Assembly (NCBI GenBank): GCA_965201115.1
Contig: OZ241745.1
Coordinates: 2,108,001-2,172,000, forward strand
Direction of reading: 5' to 3'
From: JANQOH01 sp965201115
Lineage (GTDB): Bacteria > Pseudomonadota > Alphaproteobacteria > UBA7887
Length of the DNA stretch: 64,000 nt
Position numbers and translations under genes: made by a program. Shown piece after piece: positions 37,895-47,098 of this stretch (position 1 is its first letter; each line of letters begins with the position of its first letter). A model generated the notes under the pieces. That model saw only the letters and a list, made by a program, of their open reading frames with translations, had not been told where the DNA came from and ran no database searches.

Positions 37895-40800
37895 TCAGAC
37901 CTCGACCTCCGCGTCGGGCCGGCCCGCCGCCAGCGCGTTCGTCCAAGCGAGGCACAGGTCGCGGGAGAGGTAGCGGCCATATGCCTTCGTTTCGTTGCGT
38001 TCGACTATGGGGAAGGTCGAGTAGATGTAACGGATATCGTCGCGGTCGGTTATGCCGTAAAGGCGGAAGAACAGCGCGTCGAGTTTGACGCGCAATTCCA
38101 GACGGCGCTCGTCGTTCCACAGGAAGGGCGGCTTCGCGGCGCCGGCATCGTCCACGTAGCCCAGGTCGCGGGCGAAAGGCGCCATATCGTGCGCGGTGTA
38201 GGTGAGCTCCAACACGGCGTCGCGCACGATGTCGCCGGCGCTCTTCGGGCCGAAGCGCGTCTCGTCGAAGCGATCGAGCGGGACGGCGGGGATCTGTTCG
38301 AGAATGTATAAGGTGAAGTGTGTGGCGGGAACCTTCTGGCGCGCCACGTAGTCGAACGCCGTGGCGTTGAGGTTGGCAAGTATCCGGCACGCCGTTTCGG
38401 CCGCGTCCGGCGTATCGCCGTCCACCGTCAGGCGCGGAAGCGTGTCGCCCGCGGCGGCGCGGGGGATGATGGCGGCGATCATCGTCCGCATATTCGTGGT
38501 CGCGGTGATGTCCTTGAACGCGATGCTCCACTCGCGACGGGATCCCCAACGTATCGCGGCCTCCTGCACATGGTAACGCGGGGCGGGGAAGCGTTCCGGA
38601 TCGGCTTTTTCGCGCGCGGAGAGGGGGGCTTGCTGGCCCGGCCGGAACATATGCTTCGGCTTGACCGTCACGTCGGCGGCGCGGTGGTCGTAGGCCTGAA
38701 CCATCTTGCCTTCGTAGAGCGGCGCCCATCGTCCGGCGGGGCTGTCGAAACGGCCGCCGCCGACGGACCACGCTCCTTCCCGCTCCTCGAGTTCCCCACG
38801 CGTGCGGAACAGGCCCGAGTCGTTGGCCATATGAAACATCCGCGAATAGGTTGCCGGCCATATTTCCTCTGCTTTTCCGGAGGAGCGGTCGGTCACCGTC
38901 GGCAGGCGGTCGTATATCGCGGTGGTCAGTTCCGCATCGCGCCGGGAGCGGAAGACAGGCGCCGTGCCCGTGTTGGGATTGACGCGCGTGAAGTATTCCG
39001 CGTCCAGCGGGAAACGGCGCTCCGGATCGTCGAGCTCCGCGACATCGTGCAGGAAGAATGCGCAATTCGCGGGCCGGTCGAGCGGCGCGCGGCTGGCGAC
39101 GAAGACGCAAAACTTGAACGACGAATGGACATCGGGGAAAAACCTCTTCTTGTTCTCGAAATCGTACAGGGACTTGAGCTTGCCGCCGGCAGCTACGTGC
39201 CTGAAAAACGCCGCCGCCGTTTTGTCGGAAGCGATTCCGGAAGGCGTGAGCAAACCCATCATGCCGTCCGGCCCGGTCAGTGTCATGGCGCGCTCGACAA
39301 ACAGCGCGTAGAGATTGGTGTCGCCGCGCGCCAACAGAGGATATTCGCCCGAAGCGCGGGCCATGCGCGCGGCCGATTCGGCGCGTTCGCGCGCGGCGGC
39401 GTATTCTTCGGCAAGCGGGTCGCCGGCTTTTTCCAGTTCGGCAATCATGCGCTTGCGGTCCGAGGCCCGAGGGGCCATGGCAATATCGCGCCGCCGCATG
39501 GCGAACCATTCGATCCGTTGCAGTTTCAACCGGTCCCAAGGCGGATTGCCGATAACGGCGTCGAAACCGCCTGTGCGGTCGGCGCTCTCCCAGTCGGTCC
39601 ACACGCCGGGAAAGGCGATCTGCCAGTTGAGAAAACCCTCATCGGCAACCAGGCGGCGGGCGCGCTCGAGTATCCTGGCAAACGGCTCCGCTTCGCGCGA
39701 ATCGAGCGCCGGTTCGGCTTCGCCGCGCGCGATGGCGACGGGGTCGCCGAGGCGCCCGGCAAAAAACAGATGAAGCGCGCACCGGTCGGCCTTCGTGGAG
39801 ATGTTCAGCCAGTCGAGCGCGTGGACCAGCGAGAGAAAGGCGTCGAGGGGCGCGGTGCGGGCGCGGACGTCTGCGAACGCTTCCGCCGAGCGGTCGGCTT
39901 CGGCGATCTCGGCGTCGGTCAGGCTCTCGACAACCGCCATTCCGCGGACGGCGCCGCGGGCGCGGCGAAGCGAGTCCACAGGAAACAATGCATTGCCGTG
40001 CGCTTCCGCGCGGTCGAGGCCGCCGCGCACCCACGAGCCGAACAGGCTGTCGCCGCAGCGCAGGTGATGATCGAGAAAGCTCAACGGCGCGCCCGCGGTG
40101 AAGGTGTGCAGCCAGAGCGTGACCTTGGCGAGTTCGACCGCCATGGGGTTCTTGTCCACGCCGAAGACGCAGCGCTTGAGCGCCATGCGCCGCACGATGT
40201 GACGGTCGTCGAGGCGTTCCGCGTCGATAGCCCAACCGCCGGCCTCGGCGTTGCGCAGGATCGTTTCGCGGACCGCCTCCACGCGCTCCATGAGCGGGGA
40301 GACATAGCCCTCGGCGGCGCTTTCCGCTTCCGCCATGCAGGCGACGATGCGGTCGGTGAGATAGTCGGTCGCGGCGACGAGAAAGTGGCCGGAGCCCATT
40401 GCCGGGTCGCAAACTCGCAGCTCGACGAGCCGTTCGGCGGGGTCGAGCGGGCGCAATTCGGCGAGGCGGCGTTCGCGCGGCGCGCCCGAGGCCCGGAGCT
40501 CGGCGGCCTTGTTCTCGAAAGCGTCGATGCGGCGGCGCACGAGGGGGTCGAGAGTTTCCGACACGATGAGGCCGACGAGGTCGTCCGGCGTGTAGAAACT
40601 GCCCGAATCCTTGCGCGCGAACCGGTTGGGGCGGACGACTACGGCTCCGTTTTCGCGCACGACCTCGCGTTCGAGCAGGCGCTCGTATATCGAGCCGAGC
40701 TGCTGGACGCCGAGGTCGCGGTAATTGACATAACGGCGGGGGTAACGGCGGGCGAGTTTCGACCCGCGCTCGAACGACAGCGCATCGACGATCTCGGCCA

Positions 40801-41959
40801 TTGTCGCATCGGGAACGCGGATTTGCGCGAGCAGGGGCGCACGCTCGCGGTCGAACAGCCCGCCATTGTATGGCGGCAAGCCCAGAGCGGGGTCGCCGCG
40901 ACCGATAATGCGGCAGAGATCGTCCACGATTTGCCAGTAACGCGTGGGCGTCGCGGAAAAGACGACGCGCTTGTCCATGCGTTCCCCGACATGTTCGCGC
41001 AGATTTTCGCGCAAGGCGTAGGCCTCGTAGCGCGGGTCCCGCACGGGGAGAAGACCGCGATCCTCGGCGTAGAAGAGGAACAGGAGGCGGTAGAGCGCGA
41101 TCAGCGCCGCCTCGCGCACTTCGGGCAGCGGCGCGGCGGGCGCGGCGGCGGCGATGGCCCGGGCGAGAGACGGAAACACCCGCTCGAAAATCAGCCGCGA
41201 GATGTTTGCGGCGACCCGTTCCTGGTAGAACCGCCCCTCGTCGATGGCGCGCCGGTGGAAAGTGCGAGCATCCGCCGCGCCGGGCAGGAACGCCTCGCGC
41301 CCGAAGATAAGCGCGAAGACCTTGAACCAGTGGCGGCGCTCTTCGTCGGCGAAGCCTCCGGCGCCGACGAGCGCGGCGAGATCGAGCTCGAAGAACTCTT
41401 CCGACACCGAGCGCGCGCCCTGATAGTAGAGGCGCCAGACCGCGCCATTGGCAAGGATGCCCCACCGCAGCTTGCCGCTCGTTACGTCATCGACGCGGCG
41501 GAGATAGCGGAGCATTTGCGTCGAGGCCGGCGCTTCCGGCCCGTTCGCTTCGGTGCGCCGGTCGAGCGGCAGGCGCCAGCGCTTCGCCTCGACGATGGCG
41601 ACGCCGTGTTCGTAACGCCGCGACGTTTCGGCGAACCGATTGGCGCGGCGCTTCGCCGCGTCGTCGGCGAACAACAGCCCGTCGGGCACGTCTCCGCGCC
41701 CCCGCGGCGAAAGGTTTTGCTGGCGCAGACTGGCGGTCCAGCCCAGGCGCTTGAGCACGGGCCAGATAAGGTCGTCCCCGGTCTGCGCCTCGTTGGGCTC
41801 CGCCGCGCCCGCGAACCGCGCGAACAACGCCTCGACATCGCGCGCAAACGCCTCCAGGGCGCTATCGTCGAACGCACGCCATTCCGCCGAAGTCACGATC
41901 GTTTCGCGCAGGAAATCCCCTGCGAACAGGCTGCCGCGAAAGGCTCCCGTATCGTTCAC
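37895..41959 (-). CDS. Single-chain restriction-modification enzyme (type IIG/ISP, Eco57I-like)
   Basis: A 1354-residue protein. The N-terminal third has a PD-(D/E)xK-like nuclease signature (GVAIVEAKRWRLPLDRR near residue 120). The methyltransferase has motif I 'RVCDPAMGSGHFLVAATDYL' near residue 518 and the catalytic NPPW (FDAVIGNPPWDRLKLQRIEW) near residue 804. The C-terminal third, with NTNMRTM and 'LNATAFDYVARQKVPATHFT', looks like the target-recognition region of Eco57I/TaqI-type N6-adenine methylases. Both activities in one chain suit a stand-alone restriction system or a BREX PglX-like enzyme; no BREX genes are adjacent. The two membrane modules follow downstream. Confidence 0.88.
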   Translation of the reverse strand: MNDTGAFRGSLFAGDFLRETIVTSAEWRAFDDSALEAFARDVEALFARFAGAAEPNEAQTGDDLIWPVLKRLGWTASLRQQNLSPRGRGDVPDGLLFADDAAKRRANRFAETSRRYEHGVAIVEAKRWRLPLDRRTEANGPEAPASTQMLRYLRRVDDVTSGKLRWGILANGAVWRLYYQGARSVSEEFFELDLAALVGAGGFADEERRHWFKVFALIFGREAFLPGAADARTFHRRAIDEGRFYQERVAANISRLIFERVFPSLARAIAAAAPAAPLPEVREAALIALYRLLFLFYAEDRGLLPVRDPRYEAYALRENLREHVGERMDKRVVFSATPTRYWQIVDDLCRIIGRGDPALGLPPYNGGLFDRERAPLLAQIRVPDATMAEIVDALSFERGSKLARRYPRRYVNYRDLGVQQLGSIYERLLEREVVRENGAVVVRPNRFARKDSGSFYTPDDLVGLIVSETLDPLVRRRIDAFENKAAELRASGAPRERRLAELRPLDPAERLVELRVCDPAMGSGHFLVAATDYLTDRIVACMAEAESAAEGYVSPLMERVEAVRETILRNAEAGGWAIDAERLDDRHIVRRMALKRCVFGVDKNPMAVELAKVTLWLHTFTAGAPLSFLDHHLRCGDSLFGSWVRGGLDRAEAHGNALFPVDSLRRARGAVRGMAVVESLTDAEIAEADRSAEAFADVRARTAPLDAFLSLVHALDWLNISTKADRCALHLFFAGRLGDPVAIARGEAEPALDSREAEPFARILERARRLVADEGFLNWQIAFPGVWTDWESADRTGGFDAVIGNPPWDRLKLQRIEWFAMRRRDIAMAPRASDRKRMIAELEKAGDPLAEEYAAARERAESAARMARASGEYPLLARGDTNLYALFVERAMTLTGPDGMMGLLTPSGIASDKTAAAFFRHVAAGGKLKSLYDFENKKRFFPDVHSSFKFCVFVASRAPLDRPANCAFFLHDVAELDDPERRFPLDAEYFTRVNPNTGTAPVFRSRRDAELTTAIYDRLPTVTDRSSGKAEEIWPATYSRMFHMANDSGLFRTRGELEEREGAWSVGGGRFDSPAGRWAPLYEGKMVQAYDHRAADVTVKPKHMFRPGQQAPLSAREKADPERFPAPRYHVQEAAIRWGSRREWSIAFKDITATTNMRTMIAAIIPRAAAGDTLPRLTVDGDTPDAAETACRILANLNATAFDYVARQKVPATHFTLYILEQIPAVPLDRFDETRFGPKSAGDIVRDAVLELTYTAHDMAPFARDLGYVDDAGAAKPPFLWNDERRLELRVKLDALFFRLYGITDRDDIRYIYSTFPIVERNETKAYGRYLSRDLCLAWTNALAAGRPDAEVEV

Positions 41960-42094
41960 GCGCCAGCATCCCCCATCGCGCGCCGCCCGCGTGCGCCGCT
42001 GTCCTTATCGCATGCCGCCAATACGCACACAACCGGAACAGGGACGGCGCCCGGAAGCAGGCATGCGCGCCGCGGCCGCCTCCAGGTCCACGGC

Positions 42095-42165
42095 CCAGGC
42101 CGCGCCTTCGGCGCGGCGTACGGGCGAGACGCCCGCGGTCCCGGTTCGCGCCGGGCGGGCGGGAT
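42095..42165. repeat. Short GC-rich dispersed repeat arm
   Basis: 'CGCGCCTTCGGCGCGGCGTA' followed by CGGGCGAGACGCCCGCGGTCCC, arms of the family seen at 10610 and 17832. It lies between the restriction-modification start and tRNA-Arg. No gene is seen in 41960-42197. Confidence 0.6.
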
Positions 42166-42197
42166 GGCCGGCGCCAACGGACGCGGGGCGAAAGCGG

Positions 42198-42274
<77 letters not shown>

Positions 42275-42366
42275 GGGAGATCGGGCAGCATATCGTGCGG
42301 CGCCGCTATCCGCCATGTGCGCGCGAATGCAACGGCTGCCGTCGGCGCGACGCCGCTTCGGCGGCT

Positions 42367-42576
42367 TCAAGGCTCGCGGACGAACAAAGCATAGACCGCA
42401 ATCAGCGCCACGGCCACGCCCTGGAGGATGACGCGCAGGCGCATGAGGCCGTTGCCGTAGCGGCGGTTGAACGCGCCGCCGCGCAGCATTCCGGCCACGC
42501 CGACGAGCAGCACGACCGCGACCGCCGCCAGCGCCACGACGATCAGCATCGGAAAGACCGCCTGCAACGCTTCCAT
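42367..42576 (-). CDS. Twin-transmembrane (HIG1-type) small inner-membrane protein
   Basis: A 69-residue protein with two membrane spans (LIVVALAAVAVVLLVGVAGM and ILQGVAVALIAVYALFV) flanking the loop RGGAFNRRYGNGLMRLRV. This loop is the signature of the alphaproteobacterial twin-TM/HIG1-like family, related to respiratory supercomplex factors. GGAGGGAAAG precedes the ATG at 42576. It is divergent from the ferredoxin reductase. The role in respiration is inferred from the family. Confidence 0.82.
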   Translation of the reverse strand: MEALQAVFPMLIVVALAAVAVVLLVGVAGMLRGGAFNRRYGNGLMRLRVILQGVAVALIAVYALFVREP

Positions 42577-42750
42577 CTTTCCCTCCCCGGCGGGGCAGCA
42601 TACACTACGGTGGCGGCGGGCGCCGTTGGGGGCTTCCGGGAACCGCGCGATGTTCGTTATCTCGAAGGCGGGCGCAGCCGCGTTCTTGCCGGCGTCGTCC
42701 ATTGAGCGCGTTGCGCGCGCATGCCGGCGGGGCGCCGGCGCTTCCGGCGC

Positions 42751-44094
42751 ATGACGCCGCCGCTTTCGGTCGCCATCGTCGGGGCGGGGCCGGCGGGGTT
42801 TTACGCCGCCGACGCCTTTCTGCGCCGCGGCGCGCCATGCCGTATCGACATGCTCGACCGCTTGCCGACGCCGTTCGGCCTGGTGCGCGCCGGGGTGGCG
42901 CCCGACCACCAAAGCACCAAGAACGTTATCAGGCTCTACGATCGCACGCTGCAAGACCCCCGGGTGCGGCTGGCGGGCAACATCGCGCTCGGCGAAACGC
43001 TCGGCTTCGACGAACTGCGGCGGCTCTACGACGTAACCATCCTGTCGTTCGGGGCGCAGCGCTCGCGGCGGCTCGGCGTTCCCGGCGAGGACCGCGAGGG
43101 CGTGTTCGACGCAACCCAATTCGTCAATTGGTACAACGCCGTTCCCGCGGCGGCGGCGGAAACGGCGGCGCTCGCGGCGAGCGTGCGCGGCGCGCGCGCG
43201 GCGGTCGCGGTGGGCAACGGCAATGTCGCGCTCGACATCGCGCGGCTGCTGGCCAAGACGCGCGCCGAACTGGCGGTGGGCGATATCGACCCGGACGCGG
43301 CGGACGCCATCGCCGCGGCGCCGTTGCGCGATATTTACGTGGTCGGGCGGCGCGGGCCGGCGCAAGCGAGCTTCACCGCCCCGGAGCTGCGCGAGTTCGG
43401 CGGCCTCGCCGAGGCCGCGCCCGCGGTCTCCGCCGCCGATCTGCCCGCAAACGCCGATTCGGAGCCGGTAGCGGAACGGCGCAAGAAAACCCGCAATCTG
43501 GGCATCCTCCGGGGGTATGCGGAGACGGAGCGCGCCGCGCTCGAGCGCCCGGTCCGCGTGCGGTTCGTCTTTCTCGCCTCGCCGGTAGAGATACTGGGCG
43601 GCGCGCGCATGACCGGCGTTCGCTTCGAGCGCAACCGCCTGCAAGACGGTCGCGCGCGGGGGACCGGGGAGACGTTCGACATCGCCGCGCAGTTGCTGGT
43701 CTCGGCGATAGGCTATCGCGCCGAGGGCGCCGCGGCCGGCGTTCCGATCGACGACCGGCGGGGCGTCGTCGCCAACGTCGAGGGGCGCGTGGCGCCCGGT
43801 GTGTATGCGGTCGGTTGGGCGCGGCGGGGGCCGACCGGCATGATCGGAACGAACCGCAACGACGCGCGCGAAGTTGTCGATGCGATCCTCGCCGACGGCG
43901 CCGCGCCGGGAAAGCCGGGGCCGGACGGTCTCGACGCGCTGCTCCGCGCGCGCGGCGTCCGCGCGGTGGATTACGAGGCCTGGCGGCGCATAGACGCGGC
44001 GGAGATCGCCGCCGCCGCGGGCCGCGCCGGCGAGGACCGGCCGCGGCTCAAGTTCACGCGCGTGGAAGACATGCTGGCGGCGGCGCGCGGCTGA
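42751..44094 (+). CDS. Ferredoxin-NADP+ reductase, adrenodoxin-reductase type
   Basis: A 447-residue flavoprotein. It has an FAD-binding 'VAIVGAGPAGFYAADAFLRR', then 'LPTPFGLVRAGVAPDHQSTK', which is diagnostic of FprA/adrenodoxin reductases. The NADP-binding 'VAVGNGNVALDIARLLAK' and the C-terminal 'GWARRGPTGMIGTNRNDARE' follow. It passes electrons between NADPH and ferredoxin. ATG 42751 is preferred over 42721 because homology starts at PLSVAIVG. The gap 42577-42750 contains the divergent promoters. Confidence 0.9.
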   Translation: MTPPLSVAIVGAGPAGFYAADAFLRRGAPCRIDMLDRLPTPFGLVRAGVAPDHQSTKNVIRLYDRTLQDPRVRLAGNIALGETLGFDELRRLYDVTILSFGAQRSRRLGVPGEDREGVFDATQFVNWYNAVPAAAAETAALAASVRGARAAVAVGNGNVALDIARLLAKTRAELAVGDIDPDAADAIAAAPLRDIYVVGRRGPAQASFTAPELREFGGLAEAAPAVSAADLPANADSEPVAERRKKTRNLGILRGYAETERAALERPVRVRFVFLASPVEILGGARMTGVRFERNRLQDGRARGTGETFDIAAQLLVSAIGYRAEGAAAGVPIDDRRGVVANVEGRVAPGVYAVGWARRGPTGMIGTNRNDAREVVDAILADGAAPGKPGPDGLDALLRARGVRAVDYEAWRRIDAAEIAAAAGRAGEDRPRLKFTRVEDMLAAARG

Positions 44095-44103
44095 CGCCAA
44101 TGG

Positions 44104-44937
44104 CTATGGCTCAATTCGCGAATTGTCCGTACGTGGGTTGCAATTGCGGCTCGGCCGCCGGCGCCCAGGCCTTCGGCGGTCCGGGGCGGCGGAATCGGGC
44201 TGCCAGGGAAGGAGGCGGCGCATCGCGCGATCCACGGCGGCGTAGAGGGTGAGCGCGATGACGGCCAGGGTGAGCAGGGCGGCGAACATGAGGTCGATCT
44301 GCATGCGCCCGTTGGCGTGCAGCATCAGATAACCCAGGCCGGCGCTGGAGCCGACCCATTCGCCGACCACCGCGCCGATGGGCGCGACGGCGGCCGCGAC
44401 GCGCAGGCCCGAGGCGAAAGCCGGCAGCGCCGCCGGGGCCTGAATGCGAAACAGCACCGCGCGCGGCGAGGCGTTCATCGTCGCCGCGAGATCGAGCCAG
44501 CCGGGATCGACGCGCCGCAAGCCGTCGTAAAATGTCGCCGTTACGGGGAAATAGATGATCAGCACCGCCATCGCCACCTTCGAGGCCATGCCGTAGCCGA
44601 GCCACAGGACAAGGATCGGCGCCAGCGCGAACACCGGTATCGCCTGCGACGACACCACGACCGGCAACAGCCAGGCGCGCGCCGGTCGGAAATACGCGAG
44701 CGTGAGGGCGGTCGTTGCGCCGAGCAGCGCGCCGAGGCCGAGGCCGAGGAGTATCTCGGCGAAGGTGATGGCGCCGTGGTCGAGAATCGACGGCGCGTTG
44801 CGCCACCACGCGGCGAGGGCGCGCTCAGGCCCGGGCAGGATATAGGGCGGCAGCGCGAAGCCGTGCGCGATGGCGGCCCAGAGGCCGAACAGGCCCGCCG
44901 CCGCCGCCAGAACGCGCATCCGCGGCCCCGCGGTCAC
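44104..44937 (-). CDS. ABC transporter permease (TauC/SsuC/ThiX-like)
   Basis: A 277-residue permease starting at GTG 44937, which overlaps the ATPase stop (GTGA). 'LAATMNASPRAVLFRIQAPA' is the EAA loop contacting the ATPase, and 'GAVVGEWVGSSAGLGYLMLH' is typical of the nitrate/sulfonate/taurine/pyrimidine-precursor family. About six spans. The tail after LLPWQP is encoded partly by a dispersed repeat end (TTCGCGAATTGTCCGTACG at 44115-44133), so the C-terminus has been rewritten. No binding protein is in the window. Confidence 0.85.
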   Translation of the reverse strand: MTAGPRMRVLAAAAGLFGLWAAIAHGFALPPYILPGPERALAAWWRNAPSILDHGAITFAEILLGLGLGALLGATTALTLAYFRPARAWLLPVVVSSQAIPVFALAPILVLWLGYGMASKVAMAVLIIYFPVTATFYDGLRRVDPGWLDLAATMNASPRAVLFRIQAPAALPAFASGLRVAAAVAPIGAVVGEWVGSSAGLGYLMLHANGRMQIDLMFAALLTLAVIALTLYAAVDRAMRRLLPWQPDSAAPDRRRPGRRRPSRNCNPRTDNSRIEP

Positions 44938-45692
44938 GCCGCGTCCGCCGCCGTGAGTTGCGCCATGAGGCGTCCGTAAAGCGCGGCGAGCGCGGGCCGC
45001 GACGGATCGCGCGGCGCCGCGCCCGGCGGCGCGAGCGGCTCGCCCAGCCGCGCCGGCCGCCCCGCCATCACCGCAATGCGGTCCGCGATGCGGATGGCCT
45101 CGAGCGGGTCGTGCGTCACCAGAAGCACCGTGCGGCCGCCGAGCCTGGCGACCGCGAGGTCTTGAAGACGCGCGCGCGTAATGGCGTCGAGCGCGCCGAA
45201 GGGTTCGTCCATCAGCACGATGGGGCGGTCCTCGAGCAACGTGCGCGCGAGCGCCACGCGCTGGCGCATGCCGCCCGACAATGCCGCGGGCTTCAACGCG
45301 CCGGCGCCGGCGAGGCCGAGCTCCGCCAGCACGGCGCGCGCCGCGCCGCGCCGGCCGCGTTCGCCGCGCAGCCTGGCGCCCAGCATTGCGTTGTCGAGCG
45401 CGCTCAACCACGGCAGGAGCAGGTCGGACTGCGCCATGTACGCCACCCGCCCCGCCGCGGGTTGTCCGTCGGTACAATGCACGCGGCCCGTATCGCCGTT
45501 CCCGGCCAGGCCGGCGATCAGCCGCAGGAGGCTTGTCTTGCCGACGCCGCTCGGCCCGAGCAGGCAGGTAATCCGGCCGGCCGCCAGTTCGAGCGAAAGG
45601 TCTTCGAACAGAACCGTGGATTCGTAAACCAGGCGCGCGGCCCGGACGACGACGCCGGGCGGGCGCGGCGCGGCGGCCGCATCGCTGCGCAA
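44934..45692 (-). CDS. ABC transporter ATP-binding protein (TauB/SsuB/ThiZ-like)
   Basis: A 252-residue ATPase. Walker A LLGPSGVGKTSLLRL, signature LSGGMRQRVALARTLL, Walker B IVLMDEPFGALD and LLVTHDPLEAIRIAD are all intact. There is no ATG in frame near the start of homology. A TTG at 45692, 23 bases after the xthA stop, gives a plausible N-terminus and is chosen. It drives the permease at 44104-44937. Confidence 0.85.
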   Translation of the reverse strand: MRSDAAAAPRPPGVVVRAARLVYESTVLFEDLSLELAAGRITCLLGPSGVGKTSLLRLIAGLAGNGDTGRVHCTDGQPAAGRVAYMAQSDLLLPWLSALDNAMLGARLRGERGRRGAARAVLAELGLAGAGALKPAALSGGMRQRVALARTLLEDRPIVLMDEPFGALDAITRARLQDLAVARLGGRTVLLVTHDPLEAIRIADRIAVMAGRPARLGEPLAPPGAAPRDPSRPALAALYGRLMAQLTAADAA

Positions 45693-45715
45693 CCGCGTCG
45701 CCCCGCCCGGCGCGA

Positions 45716-46543
45716 TCAGCCGCCGGGGGGCGGCTCCGCCGCCGACAGCATGGCCCGCGGCGGCGAGAGTTCGCACCAGACCGGCGTGTGGTCGGAGGCG
45801 CGGGCCTTGCCGCGCGGCCTCGCGTCGATATCGCACGCCGAAAGCCGATCCGCCGCGGACGGCGAAAGCAGGAAATGGTCGATGCGCAAGCCCCGGTCGG
45901 CCTCGAACGCGCGGCCCTGATAATCCCAAAACGTATAGCGGCCCGTCTCGCCGTGCAGCGCGCGGAATGCGTCGGCGTAACCCAGGTTCAGCAGGATGCG
46001 GAATTTCCGGCGCGTCTCGAGGCGAAACAGCGCGTCGTCGGCCCACGCGGCGGGGTCGTACACATCCTCCGGGGCGGGGATGACGTTGTAGTCGCCGCCG
46101 AGAACGACCGGCTCCTCGGCCGCGAGCAGCGCCTCGGCGCGGCGCGTCAGCCGCTCCATCCACGCGAGCTTGTAGGGGTATTTGTCGCTTGCGACCGGGT
46201 TGCCGTTGGGCAGGTAGATCGACGCCGCGCGCACGCCGCCGGCGCCGGGCGCGTCGATCCACGCTTCGACATAGCGCGCCTGTTCGTCCGATGCGTCGCC
46301 GGGCAGGCCGGCGGTTATGTCGTCGAGCGGGTATTTCGACAGGATGGCGACGCCGTTATAGCTCTTCTGCCCCGCCACGGCGCAGTCGTAGCCGCGCTCC
46401 TCGATTTCGAGGCGGGGAAACGCGGCCTCCACCGTCTTGATCTCCTGGAGCAGGACGACATCGGGCGCCGCTTCGTCGAGCCACGCCAGCAGGTTGGCGA
46501 GCCGCGCCCGGATCGAGTTCACGTTCCACGTCGCGATTTTCAT
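45716..46543 (-). CDS. xthA: Exodeoxyribonuclease III
   Basis: A 275-residue endonuclease/exonuclease/phosphatase-family enzyme. It starts MKIATWNVNSIRARLANLLA, with the catalytic Asn/Glu region VVLLQEIKTVEAAFP, 'VVLGGDYNVIPAPEDVYDP' and the terminal 'LRIDHFLLSP' plus 'RASDHTPVWCEL' (catalytic His). It cuts at abasic sites and degrades DNA 3' to 5'. It is 37 bases downstream of erpA. Confidence 0.95.
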   Translation of the reverse strand: MKIATWNVNSIRARLANLLAWLDEAAPDVVLLQEIKTVEAAFPRLEIEERGYDCAVAGQKSYNGVAILSKYPLDDITAGLPGDASDEQARYVEAWIDAPGAGGVRAASIYLPNGNPVASDKYPYKLAWMERLTRRAEALLAAEEPVVLGGDYNVIPAPEDVYDPAAWADDALFRLETRRKFRILLNLGYADAFRALHGETGRYTFWDYQGRAFEADRGLRIDHFLLSPSAADRLSACDIDARPRGKARASDHTPVWCELSPPRAMLSAAEPPPGG

Positions 46544-46580
46544 GGGCGGGCGGGCGGCGGGAGGGCGCGGCGGCGCCGGT

Positions 46581-46940
46581 TCAGCCGATCGAAAACGACG
46601 TGCCGCAGCCGCACGAAGCCGTGATATTCGGGTTTTTCACCATGAACATCGAGCCTTCCAGGCCCTCGTAAAAATCGATTTCGGAGCCTTGCAACAGGCT
46701 GACCGAGGTGTTGTCGATCAGGATCACGGCGCCGTCGCGCTCGATGCGCAGGTCGTCGTCGTTTTCCGCCCGGTCGATCGAGAACCGGTATTGAAAGCCC
46801 GAACAGCCGCCGCCGAGCACGCCGATGCGGACCCAAGCGGTCTCCGGCTCTTCGGCCACGATGGTCTTGACGCGCCGGGCCGCCGCCCGGGTCATTTGCA
46901 CGCCGTATTCGGCCGCCGAACGGGCCGCGATTTCGCTCAT
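46581..46940 (-). CDS. erpA: Iron-sulfur cluster insertion protein ErpA (A-type carrier)
   Basis: A 119-residue HesB/IscA-family protein with the three conserved cysteines C46 (GGGCSGFQY), C110 and C112 (SCGCGTSFSIG). Such proteins carry Fe-S clusters to apo-enzymes. The neighbour xthA is the usual alphaproteobacterial context. The adjacent IorA subunit is one possible client, though this is only a position-based guess. Confidence 0.94.
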   Translation of the reverse strand: MSEIAARSAAEYGVQMTRAAARRVKTIVAEEPETAWVRIGVLGGGCSGFQYRFSIDRAENDDDLRIERDGAVILIDNTSVSLLQGSEIDFYEGLEGSMFMVKNPNITASCGCGTSFSIG

Positions 46941-47035
46941 GGCTCCCCGCCTTGTCGGTTGGCGCTTGCGGTATGCGGCATATTGGGGGGCGGCGGGCGC
47001 GTTGTCAATCGCGGCGCCCGAGAGGCCGGAGCGGC

Positions 47036-47069
47036 AAGGAAAAGGGCGGCCGCCCTGAGGCGGCCGCCC
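47036..47069 (-). terminator. Rho-independent terminator after iorB
   Basis: GGGCGGCCGCC (47044-47054) and GGCGGCCGCCC (47059-47069) form an 11-bp perfect stem with loop CTGA. On the minus strand it is followed by TTTTCCTT. It lies just after the iorB stop, so it ends the iorAB transcript before erpA. Confidence 0.85.
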
Positions 47070-47098
47070 GGTAGTCGTTCCGCGAAGGATTCGCGCGG

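Noticed and set aside
37895..41959. BREX or DISARM locus
   Set aside because: Only a methylase-type protein is present; none of the other core genes of these systems is seen in the window.
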